18,467 bases of DNA, taken from Candidatus Brevefilum sp. GTDB lineage: Bacteria; Chloroflexota; Anaerolineae; Anaerolineales; Anaerolineaceae. Under the pieces are notes generated by a model. That model was not told the DNA's origin, did no database searches, and saw only the letters and a list, made by a program, of their open reading frames with translations. Each line of letters starts with the position of its first letter. Within the stretch, counting starts at the first letter, position 1. Where the stretch lies: the NCBI GenBank assembly GCA_007119455.1, contig SKPR01000205.1, positions 1 through 18,467 on the forward strand. Direction: 5' to 3'. Shown here in pieces: positions 5,895 to 13,724 of this stretch. The position numbers were made by a program, and so were the translations under genes.

Positions 5895-6668
5895 TTATCG
5901 TTGTGTCAGAATCTCCGGCCCGTTAGCCGTGACAACCACTGTATGCTCAAAATGTGCGGTCAATGAACCATCGGCTGAGGCTACAGTCCATTCATCATCC
6001 TTCACAATGGTATCTGATGTACCCACCAGCACCATTGGCTCCAGGGCAATCGTCATCCCTTCGCGGAGCTTCATACCGCGCCCGGGTTTCCCATAATTGG
6101 GTACCTGGGGACCTTCATGCATTTTGCGGCCAACACCATGCCCTGTGTAGACGCGGGTGATGTGAAATCCCTGACTCTCGACGAAGGTCTGAACGGCATG
6201 ACCAACATCACCTGTGGTGTTTCCAGGCACCATATTTTCGATGGCAATATCCAGCGCCTGGCGGGTCACATTAATCAACCGCTCTGTTTCGGGACTCACC
6301 TTGCCGAGGGGCACTGTCACTGACATGTCGCCGACAAACCCCTCGTAGATTGTGCCGCCGTCAATGCTGACGATATCGCCTTCTTCCAATACCCTGGGGC
6401 CGGGGATGCCATGCACCAACTCTTCGTTGACACTGGTGCAAATGCTTCCGGGGTAGGGGTAGGGTCCCGGATAATTCTTAAAGGGCGAAATCACATCAAA
6501 TTTCTTCTGGACCGCTTCGAAAGCGCTGTTCAGCTCGGCGGTTGTCACACCCGGTTTGACACGCTCGACAACAGCAGCCAGTGCCTCCGCATTAATCCGT
6601 CCAGCTTCACGCATGATCTGGATCTCATAAGGCGTTTTGATGTTGATCGAACGCTCCCACGAAATCAC
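5895..6668 (-). CDS. map: Methionine aminopeptidase, type I
   Basis: 257 residues. It removes the initiator methionine from new proteins. The five metal ligands of the pita-bread fold are visible: Asp103 and Asp114 (SIDGGTIYEGFVGD), His177 (YTGHGVGRKMHEGP), Glu210 (TIALEPM) and Glu241 (HFEHTVVV). His86 (ELVHGIPG) and His184 match other conserved active-site histidines. The start is GTG at 6666-6668: AAGGAGG lies six bases before it, inside the adk end, and the protein then starts MISWERSINIKTPYEI. The open frame extends upstream to 6740, but that part overlaps adk and is not like the family. One base separates it from adk. Confidence 0.95.
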   Translation of the reverse strand: MISWERSINIKTPYEIQIMREAGRINAEALAAVVERVKPGVTTAELNSAFEAVQKKFDVISPFKNYPGPYPYPGSICTSVNEELVHGIPGPRVLEEGDIVSIDGGTIYEGFVGDMSVTVPLGKVSPETERLINVTRQALDIAIENMVPGNTTGDVGHAVQTFVESQGFHITRVYTGHGVGRKMHEGPQVPNYGKPGRGMKLREGMTIALEPMVLVGTSDTIVKDDEWTVASADGSLTAHFEHTVVVTANGPEILTQR

Positions 6669-6669
6669 C

Positions 6670-7323
6670 TCATGCCTCCTTGATGGCCTGCATGATATCT
6701 TCGGTGACAGCTTCAATCGGTTGGGTGCCATCAATTTCAACCAGCACGCCCTTGTCCCGATAATACTCGATCAGCGGCGCAGTTTCCTGATTATAAACTT
6801 CTATGCGATGCCGGATGGTTTCAGGCTTATCATCATCCCGCTGGTATAACTGCGAACCATCAATATCATCAATCCATTTGACAACCGGCGGGTTATTTTT
6901 TTCGTGATAAACCCGCCCGGAAGGGCTCATCCAACGGCCACTCAACCGCTCAACCAGCTCGTCATCCGGAACTTTGATATAGGGTACGACATCTACCTGA
7001 GCGTCAAATTTTGAGAGCAGATCGTCAAAAGCCTTTGCCTGGGCAGCCGTCCGGGGAAAGCCATCCATGACTGCTCCATCTTCACAGTCGGGACGCGAGA
7101 GCCGTTCTTCGACCATCCGGATGGTGACATCGTCGGGGACCAGTTCGCCTTCATCCATATATTGTTGAGCCAGCTGCCCCAATTCGGTCTCGTTTTTTAA
7201 ATTTTCCCGGAAAAGATCACCGGTCGAAATATGAACGAGATCGAGGTTCTGGGCGACAATCTTAGCCTGGGTGCCCTTTCCGGCGCCCGGCGGCCCGAGC
7301 ATCACAATAAACAAAGGTGACAT
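6670..7323 (-). CDS. adk: Adenylate kinase
   Basis: 217 residues. It catalyses ATP + AMP to 2 ADP. The P-loop is GPPGAGKGTQA (residues 10-20), the AMP site includes ISTGDLFRE and MDGFPRT (86-92), and the LID domain spans about 128-165. The LID has no zinc cysteines (WMSPSGRVYH), resembling the metal-free E. coli form, but the E. coli network residues His126 and Thr149 appear as Met132 and Asp. I chose the ATG at 7323 (MSPLFIVMLGPPG) because upstream GGAT is suitably spaced; the ATG at 7335 adds four residues but has no SD space. The secY-adk-map order is classical for the spc region. Confidence 0.95.
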   Translation of the reverse strand: MSPLFIVMLGPPGAGKGTQAKIVAQNLDLVHISTGDLFRENLKNETELGQLAQQYMDEGELVPDDVTIRMVEERLSRPDCEDGAVMDGFPRTAAQAKAFDDLLSKFDAQVDVVPYIKVPDDELVERLSGRWMSPSGRVYHEKNNPPVVKWIDDIDGSQLYQRDDDKPETIRHRIEVYNQETAPLIEYYRDKGVLVEIDGTQPIEAVTEDIMQAIKEA

Positions 7324-7336
7324 GGTCTCATCCATC

Positions 7337-8671
7337 CTAGCTGATCAGACGATCTTCGTATCCATGGAGCTTGAGGTCGGTCTCGATGATGTTGAACGTA
7401 TCCCTGACCACACCCACCACAATCAGCAAACCAGATGACGACACCAGGAAGATCTGTGTGGTCTGGAGTCCTGCGGGCAAAAAGAGCCCCAGGAAGAACG
7501 GCAGTGCTGCCACCACACCCAGGAAAAGGGCCCCGGGCAGGGTAATCCGCCGCTGAACTTTGGTCAGATAACGCTGGGTGGGACCACCACGGGCAACACC
7601 CGGGATTTGGGCCCCCTGTTTCTTCAGGTTATCACCATAATTTTGCTGTGCAAACAGGATGTCTGTGTAGAAAAATGTGAATAAAACAACCATGAAGAAA
7701 AACAGGACCGGGTAAATGGCCCCTTCACCGCTCAGCAGAACCTGAACATTGGCTGCCAGATTCCGGAGCCATTCCGCTTCTGCCTGGTTAAAGAAGCTGG
7801 CCAGAATGGTGGGGAAGGTCATGATCGACTGGGCGAAGATGATGGGGATCATGCCGGCCATGTTGACCATCAGAGGCACTGTGCTTTTGACGGGCATGGA
7901 CATGCGGCTGCCAACACGGCGTCCGGGGAACATCACCGGCACATGCCGGCGGCCTTCCTGGACGTAGACGATGGCAAAAATGGTCACCAGCAAGAGCGCC
8001 AGGACGATGAAGATCAGCCACCAGTAGAGTGGGTCGGTCAAGAGTGAAAACAGGTTGCGTGGCAGGTTGGCCACAATACCTGCAAAGATGATCAGGGAAA
8101 GACCCTGACCCCTGATCCCAAATTCTGAGATCAATTCACCGAGCCAGACGCCAAACATTGTCCCGGCCATCATTGAAAACAGAGTAGCCAGGGTTGGGAT
8201 CAACACATCAGGGGTGAAACCGAAGCGTGTTGCCACAGATTGCCCCAGGATGGCATTGAAAATATTGATCTGCCCGATCGCTGAAAGGGCTGCCATGGGG
8301 ATGGTGAGGATCATGGTCCATTTTTCCATCCAGGTACGGCCTTCGCGGGGATCTTCCTGCATCTTACGTTCAAGGGCAGGGATGATGGGAATCAACAGCT
8401 GCAGGATAATTTGGGCGGTAATGTAGGGATAAACACCCATTGCCAAAACCGAAAAGTTCGATACCGCACCACCGGAGAGCATGTCCAGCAGGTTAATCAA
8501 ACCTCCTGCTGCCCCACCGGTCTGGACGAGCTGTGCGACAAGCTGCCGGTCAATCCCGGGAACCGGGATATTTGACGCGAGACGATAGATCGCGAGCAAA
8601 GCCAGCGAGATCAATAATTTCTTTCGTATGTCTTTCGATTTCCAAAGGTAGCGCCAAGCTGACCGCTTCAT
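7337..8671 (-). CDS. secY: Protein translocase subunit SecY
   Basis: 444 residues, a polytopic inner-membrane protein with the expected ten hydrophobic helices. It forms the channel of the SecYEG translocon for export and membrane insertion. The first helix ends in the conserved YRLASNIPVPGID (29-41), followed by the plug region (about 60-75, LDMLSGGAVSNFSVLAMG) and second helix YPYITAQIILQLL. GLSLIIFAGIVANLP and the C-terminal GALFLGVVAALPFF regions also match. AAGGAG precedes the ATG by 9 bases. It lies 34 bases after rplO and before adk. Confidence 0.97.
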   Translation of the reverse strand: MKRSAWRYLWKSKDIRKKLLISLALLAIYRLASNIPVPGIDRQLVAQLVQTGGAAGGLINLLDMLSGGAVSNFSVLAMGVYPYITAQIILQLLIPIIPALERKMQEDPREGRTWMEKWTMILTIPMAALSAIGQINIFNAILGQSVATRFGFTPDVLIPTLATLFSMMAGTMFGVWLGELISEFGIRGQGLSLIIFAGIVANLPRNLFSLLTDPLYWWLIFIVLALLLVTIFAIVYVQEGRRHVPVMFPGRRVGSRMSMPVKSTVPLMVNMAGMIPIIFAQSIMTFPTILASFFNQAEAEWLRNLAANVQVLLSGEGAIYPVLFFFMVVLFTFFYTDILFAQQNYGDNLKKQGAQIPGVARGGPTQRYLTKVQRRITLPGALFLGVVAALPFFLGLFLPAGLQTTQIFLVSSSGLLIVVGVVRDTFNIIETDLKLHGYEDRLIS

Positions 8672-8705
8672 ATGTCAGGTCTCCTTAATTGCCTCAGGGC
8701 TCAAC

Positions 8706-9161
8706 TTACATCTTGATAAGGACCACACTGCCGCCAGCGCTCTCAATCTTATCCTGTGCGCCTTTGGAAATATGGTGCGTTTTAACTGTTAGCGCCACGG
8801 ATACTTCACCACGACCAAGAATTTTTACCGGTGACTTCAGGTCATCAATGATGCCTTTCTCAAGTAATAATTCCGGGGTGATTTCTGTATCAGCGGGGAA
8901 GTCTTCCAGTTTTTCCAGGTTAACTTCTGCATAACGGACACGTCTGACCAGGTTGAAACCCTGGCCGCGTTTGAAGGGAAGTTTCCGGAAGAAAGGCAGG
9001 TTACCGCCCTGATGGTAGAGCGGTACTCCACCACCGGCACGAGCATTCTGACCTTTCATACCACGTCCGCTGGTTTTACCATAGCCAGACGCGGTACCCC
9101 GGCCTTTCCGTTTGCGTTCTTTATGTGCACCTTTATTTGGTTTTAAGTCATGTAATTCCAT
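8706..9161 (-). CDS. rplO: 50S ribosomal protein L15
   Basis: 151 residues. The N-terminus MELHDLKPNKGAHKERKR leads into the basic, glycine-rich GRGTASGYGKTSGRGMKGQ region that threads through 23S rRNA. GGNLPFFRKLPFKRG and the C-terminal VKTHHISKGAQDKIESAGG are family features. L15 is a late 50S assembly protein. The SD is GAGGTG, 5 bases before the ATG. It lies between rpmD (9 bases) and secY (34 bases), as in the standard spc operon. Confidence 0.97.
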   Translation of the reverse strand: MELHDLKPNKGAHKERKRKGRGTASGYGKTSGRGMKGQNARAGGGVPLYHQGGNLPFFRKLPFKRGQGFNLVRRVRYAEVNLEKLEDFPADTEITPELLLEKGIIDDLKSPVKILGRGEVSVALTVKTHHISKGAQDKIESAGGSVVLIKM

Positions 9162-9170
9162 AATAACACC

Positions 9171-9365
9171 TCACGCCTCTACGACGTTGACCAGATGGGA
9201 AACTTTATCGAGCATGCCACGCAGAACATTGTTGTCATGGTGGGTCACGGTCTGGTTTACCTTTTTCAGGCCCAAGGCCCTTATGGTCGCTTTTTGCCTT
9301 TTCGAATAACCGATCGGGCTGCGTACTAACGTAATTTCAATTTTTGCCTGTTTTCTTTTAGCCAT
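9171..9365 (-). CDS. rpmD: 50S ribosomal protein L30
   Basis: 64 residues, the normal bacterial size. The sequence ITLVRSPIGYSKRQKATIRALGLKKVNQTV is the L30 core; it ends in HLVNVVEA. The first eight bases overlap the end of rpsE in another frame, so the pair is likely translationally coupled. L30 binds 23S rRNA on the 50S surface and is missing in some bacterial lineages, so its presence is mildly informative. Confidence 0.96.
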   Translation of the reverse strand: MAKRKQAKIEITLVRSPIGYSKRQKATIRALGLKKVNQTVTHHDNNVLRGMLDKVSHLVNVVEA

Positions 9366-9879
9366 TGGTCTCTCGCTCCCAATAGGGTTTTACCTGTCCG
9401 ACAGATTTTCCGCGGTAGGCAGCCTGGTCTGCGGGTGATTTTAGCTGGTCGAGGGCGTTGAAGGTTGCTCGAACCACGTTTAAAATATTGCTGCTGCCCA
9501 GCGATTTGGTCAGGATATCGTGCACGCCTGCTGCTTCCAATACCGCACGGACGCCACCCCCAGCAATCACACCGGTACCGGCGGAAGCAGGTTTGAGCAA
9601 GACCCTGGCACCACTCTGTTTTCCAACAACCTCATGGGGAACAGAAGTACCGCTCAGGTTGAAGCGGCGCATATCTTTACGCGCCCGGTCACTGGCTTTA
9701 CGGATGGCATCCGGAACGGAATTTGCTTTTCCAATGCCCATCCCGGCTCGACCGGCATTATCGCCGATCACCATGACCACACGGAAAGAAAACCGGCGGC
9801 CACCTTTAACAACTTTGGCCACTCGCGCGATATCGATCACGCGCTCATCAAATTGGTTCTCGCCTTGATAATCCGACAT
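9358..9879 (-). CDS. rpsE: 30S ribosomal protein S5
   Basis: 173 residues. The double-stranded RNA-binding-like N-terminal domain contains RVIDIARVAKVVKGGRRFSF and VVMVIGDNAGRAGMGIGKA. The C-terminal domain has GVIAGGGVRAVLEAAGVHDILTKSLGSSN. S5 lines the mRNA entry site and affects decoding accuracy. The SD is GAGAGG, 5 bases before the ATG. It overlaps rpmD by 8 bases and follows rplR by 13. Confidence 0.97.
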   Translation of the reverse strand: MSDYQGENQFDERVIDIARVAKVVKGGRRFSFRVVMVIGDNAGRAGMGIGKANSVPDAIRKASDRARKDMRRFNLSGTSVPHEVVGKQSGARVLLKPASAGTGVIAGGGVRAVLEAAGVHDILTKSLGSSNILNVVRATFNALDQLKSPADQAAYRGKSVGQVKPYWERETNG

Positions 9880-9892
9880 AAATGCCTCTCTC

Positions 9893-10258
9893 TTAGAATT
9901 CCAAGCCGCCTTCGCGGGCAGCTTCGGCCATGGCTTTCACCCGGCCAATGTATTTATATCCACCACGGTCAAAAATGACCTGGTCGATTCCGATTGCTTT
10001 TGCACGTTCCGCAATTGCCTGACCCACTCGCTGGGCCTGTTCGATATTCGACAGCCCATCCATCTCAGGACTTAACTCGTGATCAATGGTTGACGCAGAC
10101 GTCAGCGTGTGTCCTGTGAAATCATCGATGATTTGCACATAGATTTGTTGAGAACTGCGAAACACATTCATCCGCGGGCGATTGGGCGAACCAAATATTT
10201 TTTTCCGCACACGGCGATGGCGGCGTAAACGAGCTTCATTTCTTGTTTTCTTTGCCAT
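9893..10258 (-). CDS. rplR: 50S ribosomal protein L18
   Basis: 121 residues. The basic N-terminus (KKTRNEARLRRHRRVRKKI) is followed by RPRMNVFRSSQQIYVQIIDD and the conserved VIFDRGGYKYIGRVKAMAEAAREGGLEF. L18 binds 5S rRNA with L5 and anchors it in the central protuberance. GAAGGTG serves as SD for the ATG. It lies 19 bases after rplF. Confidence 0.97.
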   Translation of the reverse strand: MAKKTRNEARLRRHRRVRKKIFGSPNRPRMNVFRSSQQIYVQIIDDFTGHTLTSASTIDHELSPEMDGLSNIEQAQRVGQAIAERAKAIGIDQVIFDRGGYKYIGRVKAMAEAAREGGLEF

Positions 10259-10277
10259 TTTCTTTCACCTTCAATGA

Positions 10278-10826
10278 TTAAATTGCCGTCTTGCCGGCTT
10301 TACCGGGTTTACGGCGAACATATTCGCCCTGATATCGGATACCTTTGCCCTTGTATGGCTCAGGCGGGCGGACTTTGCGGATATCGGCCGCAACCTGGCC
10401 CACGACCTGTTTGTCGTATCCAGAGACTTTGATCTGGCGGACTTTCATGTCCACTTCAAAACTGATACCCTCAGGGGGGTCCATCACAACAGAATGTGAA
10501 TAGCCAACATTTAATACCAGCTTATCGCCATCCACTTCAGCCCGGTAACCAACGCCTTCAATTTCCAGAATGCGCTCAAAGCCTTTGCTGACTCCAACCA
10601 CCATGTTGTTGATCACCGAACGGGTCGTGCCATGTAAAGCGCGATGTGTCGGCTGATCTGTGGGCCGTTCGACGACGATGGTCCCATTTTCTTTTTTGAT
10701 GGTCATCTCCGGCGAAAAAGTCCATTCCAGTTCGCCTTTAGGGCCCTTAACATGTACATAAGAGCCATCTATTTTAACATCCACGCCTGCCGGCACTTCA
10801 ATTGGTAAACGTCCTACTCGAGACAC
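10278..10826 (-). CDS. rplF: 50S ribosomal protein L6
   Basis: 182 residues, two repeated L6 folds. The sequence begins MSRVGRLPIEVPAGVDVKI and has VKGPKGELEW, the GVSKGFERILEIEGVGYRAE junction and the C-terminal VRPPEPYKGKGIRYQGEYVRRKPGKAGK that binds 23S rRNA near the sarcin-ricin loop. The start is GTG at 10824-10826, supported by AGGAGG 8 bases upstream and by alignment of the N-terminus with the family. It lies 27 bases after rpsH. Confidence 0.97.
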   Translation of the reverse strand: MSRVGRLPIEVPAGVDVKIDGSYVHVKGPKGELEWTFSPEMTIKKENGTIVVERPTDQPTHRALHGTTRSVINNMVVGVSKGFERILEIEGVGYRAEVDGDKLVLNVGYSHSVVMDPPEGISFEVDMKVRQIKVSGYDKQVVGQVAADIRKVRPPEPYKGKGIRYQGEYVRRKPGKAGKTAI

Positions 10827-10853
10827 AGCTCGTACCTCCTATAGCGCCAGGCG

Positions 10854-11270
10854 CTACCATACTTTACATAATATTTCACCACCGACACCCATCTTCCGGG
10901 CGCGCTGGCCTGTCATCACTCCCTTAGGGGTGGACATGATTGCCACACCAATACCCGAGAGTACCCAGGGTATGTCCGTCTTTTTGGCATACACACGACA
11001 TCCGGGGCGACTCACACGTTCAAGCCCGGTGATCAGCGGTCGACGATGACGTCGCTCACCGATGTACTTCAAACGCATGCGGAGCACCTGTTGGTGGGGC
11101 AAACTGCCATTCACCACATCATAGCTCTCAAAATAGCCCTCTTCGGTCAGGATCCGGGCGATTTCAGCCTTGATCTTTGAACTGGGCATGCTCACCAAAG
11201 TCCCGTTGCTGATGGCAACGTTACGGATACGGGTCAGCATATCTGCAATTGGATCTGTTACTACACTCAT
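10854..11270 (-). CDS. rpsH: 30S ribosomal protein S8
   Basis: 138 residues. The N-terminal TDPIADMLTRIRNV and C-terminal GVAIMSTPKGVMTGQRARKMGVGGEILCKVW are diagnostic. S8 binds the 16S rRNA central domain; in E. coli it also represses the spc operon through a site at the rplE start. I did not identify such a site here. GGAGGAA precedes the ATG. It is 19 bases after rpsN. Confidence 0.97.
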   Translation of the reverse strand: MSVVTDPIADMLTRIRNVAISNGTLVSMPSSKIKAEIARILTEEGYFESYDVVNGSLPHQQVLRMRLKYIGERRHRRPLITGLERVSRPGCRVYAKKTDIPWVLSGIGVAIMSTPKGVMTGQRARKMGVGGEILCKVW

Positions 11271-11289
11271 CGATAATTCCTCCGTCGAT

Positions 11290-11472
11290 CTACCACGACG
11301 ATTTCGTCACGCCAGGAATTTTTCCTTGCAAAGCTAATTCCCGAAAACAAATACGGCACAAACCAAACTTGCGAATATAACCCCTGGGGCGCCCACAGCG
11401 CCGACAACGGTTTACAACCTGATTCGGGTATTTTCGCCGCTTCTCGCGATATATCATACACTTTTTAGCCAT
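11290..11472 (-). CDS. rpsN: 30S ribosomal protein S14 type Z (zinc form)
   Basis: 60 residues. It is the short, zinc-binding form, with Cys23, Cys26, Cys39 and Cys42 in CRRCGRPRGYIRKFGLCRIC. S14 assembles late into the 30S head. The start is the ATG at 11472 (MAKKCMIYREKRR), with AAGGA located within the rplE end; one base separates the genes. The open frame begins at 11499 but those nine extra residues overlap rplE and are not family-like. Confidence 0.97.
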   Translation of the reverse strand: MAKKCMIYREKRRKYPNQVVNRCRRCGRPRGYIRKFGLCRICFRELALQGKIPGVTKSSW

Positions 11473-11473
11473 A

Positions 11474-12016
11474 CTATCCTTTCCTGAACGGCATTCCAAT
11501 TTTTGTCAATAACGCACGTGCCTGATCGTCATTATCAGCAGTTGTGACAATCGTGATCTCCATACCCCGAACGATATCAACATCATCGTAATTGACTTCG
11601 GGGAAGATCAGTTGCTCCTGCAAACCCAGCGTGTAATTGCCGCGCCCATCGAATGAATCGGGGGAGATGCCACGAAAGTCGCGCACACGGGGCAGTGCTA
11701 CGTTGACCAGGCGATCCAAGAAGGCCCACATCCGATCGCCACGCAGGGTAACCTTTGCGCCAATTGATCGGCCTTCACGCAACTTGAAGTTGGCGATTGA
11801 TTTCTTGGCTTTGGTTACAACCGGCTGCTGACCGGTGATGGTGGTCAAATCCCGCACAGCTTCATCCAGTGCTTTGGGATTATCCAGGGCATCGCCAACA
11901 CCAATATTGACAACGATCTTTGTTAATCTCGGAACCTGCATGACATTTTCGAGGCTTAATTCCTCTAAAAGGGCAGGTGCGATTTCTTCTCTATAAATTT
12001 CTTTCAATCTGTTCAT
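11474..12016 (-). CDS. rplE: 50S ribosomal protein L5
   Basis: 180 residues. It starts MNRLKEIYREEIAPALLEEL and contains QVPRLTKIVVNIGVGDA, GQQPVVTKAKKSIANFKLREG, GAKVTLRGDRMWAFLDRL and the C-terminal GMEITIVTTADNDDQARALL. L5 binds 5S rRNA and contacts the P-site tRNA and S13 (intersubunit bridge B1b). GGAG lies 6 bases before the ATG. It lies 20 bases after rplX. Confidence 0.97.
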   Translation of the reverse strand: MNRLKEIYREEIAPALLEELSLENVMQVPRLTKIVVNIGVGDALDNPKALDEAVRDLTTITGQQPVVTKAKKSIANFKLREGRSIGAKVTLRGDRMWAFLDRLVNVALPRVRDFRGISPDSFDGRGNYTLGLQEQLIFPEVNYDDVDIVRGMEITIVTTADNDDQARALLTKIGMPFRKG

Positions 12017-12036
12017 TTCTTACTCCAGACAAAGGC

Positions 12037-12363
12037 TTATTTATCAATTCGTGTGCCGGTTCGGGCCGAAACACGGACGGATTCACCATTAACACGCTCA
12101 ATGCGAACGCGAGTTGGCTTACCATCTTTTGGATCAATAAGCATGACATTTGAGATATCGATAGGTGCCTCAAATTCGATCTTGCCAGAAGGAATGGTCT
12201 TGCCGCGGGATTGCGTCTGTTCCTGGTGTTTAATCCGCAGGTTGACGCCCTGCACCACGACCCGGCCTTCTTCAGGGATGACCCGAATCACTTCGCCCAC
12301 CGTCCCTTTATCTCTTCCGCTGACCACGATCACGCGGTCGCCTTTTCTAATCTTTCTCTTCAT
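12037..12363 (-). CDS. rplX: 50S ribosomal protein L24
   Basis: 108 residues from the ATG at 12363. The N-terminal KOW motif is clear: KIRKGDRVIVVSGRDKGTVGEV, followed by VVVQGVNLRIKH and the C-terminal RVNGESVRVSARTG. L24 initiates 50S assembly and sits at the tunnel exit. The open frame extends to 12495, but the extra 44 residues overlap rplN and do not look like L24; AGGAA upstream of 12363 supports the shorter start. It is 22 bases after rplN. Confidence 0.97.
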   Translation of the reverse strand: MKRKIRKGDRVIVVSGRDKGTVGEVIRVIPEEGRVVVQGVNLRIKHQEQTQSRGKTIPSGKIEFEAPIDISNVMLIDPKDGKPTRVRIERVNGESVRVSARTGTRIDK

Positions 12364-12385
12364 CGTTACATTCCTATCCAACCTG

Positions 12386-12757
12386 CTAAATGACTTCCGG
12401 TGCCAGTGAGACGATCTTCGTAAAGCCTTTATCACGAAGTTCTCGTGCAACGGGGCCAAAGATACGTGAACCGCGCGGATTGACACCATCGCCATCCAGG
12501 ATCACTACCGCGTTATCATCAAAACGGATGCTTGACCCATCGGGCCGGCGCCATTCTTTCGCTGTCCGGACGATCACGGCTTTCACAATATCGCTCTTCT
12601 TGACAGTGGCCTGGGGTGTTGCGGACTTGATTGTCCCGACAACAATATCACCCACATAGCCATACCGCTGCCGTGAACTGCCGGTGATATGGATCACCAA
12701 TAATTCACGTGCGCCGGTATTGTCGGCAACTTTTAATCGGGTTTCTTGCTGGATCAT
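12386..12757 (-). CDS. rplN: 50S ribosomal protein L14
   Basis: 123 residues. The protein begins MIQQETRLKVADNTGARELL and contains the family signature GDIVVGTIKSATPQ, RFDDNAVVILDGDGVNPRGSRIFGPVARELR and KIVSLAPEVI. L14 lies on the 50S interface and is the docking site for the silencing factor RsfS in other bacteria. It is conventionally the first gene of the spc operon; here only 3 bases separate it from rpsQ, so S10 and spc genes are continuous. Confidence 0.97.
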   Translation of the reverse strand: MIQQETRLKVADNTGARELLVIHITGSSRQRYGYVGDIVVGTIKSATPQATVKKSDIVKAVIVRTAKEWRRPDGSSIRFDDNAVVILDGDGVNPRGSRIFGPVARELRDKGFTKIVSLAPEVI

Positions 12758-12760
12758 GGT

Positions 12761-13042
12761 TCAGACTCCCAATTCTTCCACAGTGTCATCTTCAGAACGT
12801 TCTTCAACACGCAGGATTTCTTCAATAACCCAGCGTTTTGTGCGCGATATCGGCTTACTTTCAACAATTCTCACTCGATCGCCAGGGGTGGCGCCAAGCT
12901 CGTCATGTACTTTAAAGGTCTTTCCGGACCGCACAACTTTCTTATAAAGGGGGTGGCGATAAACACGTTGCACTTCTACCACCGCTGTTTTTTGCATATT
13001 ATTGCTGATTACAGTCCCTACTAATCGACGTCGATTATTCAT
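12761..13042 (-). CDS. rpsQ: 30S ribosomal protein S17
   Basis: 93 residues. The core GTVISNNMQKTAVVEVQRVYRHPLYKKVV and GDRVRIVESKPISRTKRWVIEEIL is typical of S17, a primary 16S rRNA binder in the 30S body. The start codon overlaps the rpmC stop as ATGA, indicating translational coupling; GAGGAGAG lies upstream inside rpmC. Confidence 0.97.
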   Translation of the reverse strand: MNNRRRLVGTVISNNMQKTAVVEVQRVYRHPLYKKVVRSGKTFKVHDELGATPGDRVRIVESKPISRTKRWVIEEILRVEERSEDDTVEELGV

Positions 13043-13254
13043 GCTTCACTCTCCTCGGCCATCTCAGCCCGCTGTTTTTCTCTCAGGATGGTTTCCATCC
13101 GGGCAATATCTCGACGGACCACCCGGATCTGGCTGGTGTCGGTGAGCTGACCGGTTATGGTTTGGAACCTGAGGTTCAGCAATTCATGACGGGCATCTGT
13201 GATTTCATTTTCGATTTCCGAAATGCTCATCGCTCGAATTTCTGCTGATTTCAT
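13039..13254 (-). CDS. rpmC: 50S ribosomal protein L29
   Basis: 71 residues, mostly helical, with MSISEIENEITDARHELLNLRFQTITGQLTDTSQIRVVRRDIARMETIL. L29 stands at the tunnel exit beside L23 and forms part of the docking site for trigger factor and SRP. The ATG has a strong GGGGAGG SD in the end of rplP, two bases away. The acidic C-terminal tail is slightly longer than in many homologues. Confidence 0.96.
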   Translation of the reverse strand: MKSAEIRAMSISEIENEITDARHELLNLRFQTITGQLTDTSQIRVVRRDIARMETILREKQRAEMAEESEA

Positions 13255-13256
13255 CG

Positions 13257-13679
13257 TTACGCCTCCCCTGCCACATCACGTGAGACGATTTTCGTCTTTA
13301 CGGACAATTTATATTTTGCACGGAGAAGTGCCCGGCGAGCTGTATCAGGGTCTGTTCCACCCACCTCAAACATAATCCTGCCGGGTTTGACAACGGCCAC
13401 CCAGTATTCGACGGGGCCTTTGCCCTTACCCATGCGGGTTTCTGCTGCACGTTTGGTATAGGGCTTATCCGGAAAGATGCGGATCCAAACCTTACCGCGC
13501 CGTTTCATCTCGTGCACGATCGCCCGCCGAGCGGATTCGATCTGACGGGCGCTGACCCATCCCGGTTCCAAAGCTTGCAAGCCAAACTCACCAAAGGACA
13601 CATCCGAGCCGCGATAGGCCTTTCCCTTCATGCGTCCCCGCATTTGCTTACGATATTTGACTCGTTTTGGCATTAACAT
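13257..13679 (-). CDS. rplP: 50S ribosomal protein L16
   Basis: 140 residues. It starts MLMPKRVKYRKQMRGRMKG, followed by FGLQALEPGWVSARQIESAR, KVWIRIFPDKPYTKRAAETRMGKGKG and a C-terminal VSRDVAGEA. L16 contacts A-site tRNA near the peptidyl transferase centre. The first ATG is chosen because GAGG lies 8 bases upstream; the second ATG (MPKR) would be too far. A 45-base spacer with a GC-rich hairpin separates it from rpsC. Confidence 0.97.
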   Translation of the reverse strand: MLMPKRVKYRKQMRGRMKGKAYRGSDVSFGEFGLQALEPGWVSARQIESARRAIVHEMKRRGKVWIRIFPDKPYTKRAAETRMGKGKGPVEYWVAVVKPGRIMFEVGGTDPDTARRALLRAKYKLSVKTKIVSRDVAGEA

Positions 13680-13697
13680 AATGACTACCTCACTAAC

Positions 13698-13718
13698 CGC
13701 CGGACGCCATGGCCGGCG
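13698..13718. promoter_or_regulatory. GC-rich hairpin between rpsC and rplP
   Basis: CGCCGG (13698-13703) and CCGGCG (13713-13718) form a 6-bp all-GC stem with a 9-base loop. It fills the middle of the 45-base spacer, just before the rplP SD. It has no T-tract, so it is not a terminator. A role in rplP translation or mRNA processing is possible. Confidence 0.5.
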
Positions 13719-13724
13719 ACAATA

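Noticed and set aside
6669..6740. ATG start of map inside adk
   Set aside because: The GTG at 6668 has an ideally placed AAGGAGG and gives the normal protein length.
12364..12495. N-terminal extension of L24 by 44 residues
   Set aside because: It overlaps rplN and does not match the family, whereas MKRKIRKGDRV at 12363 does.
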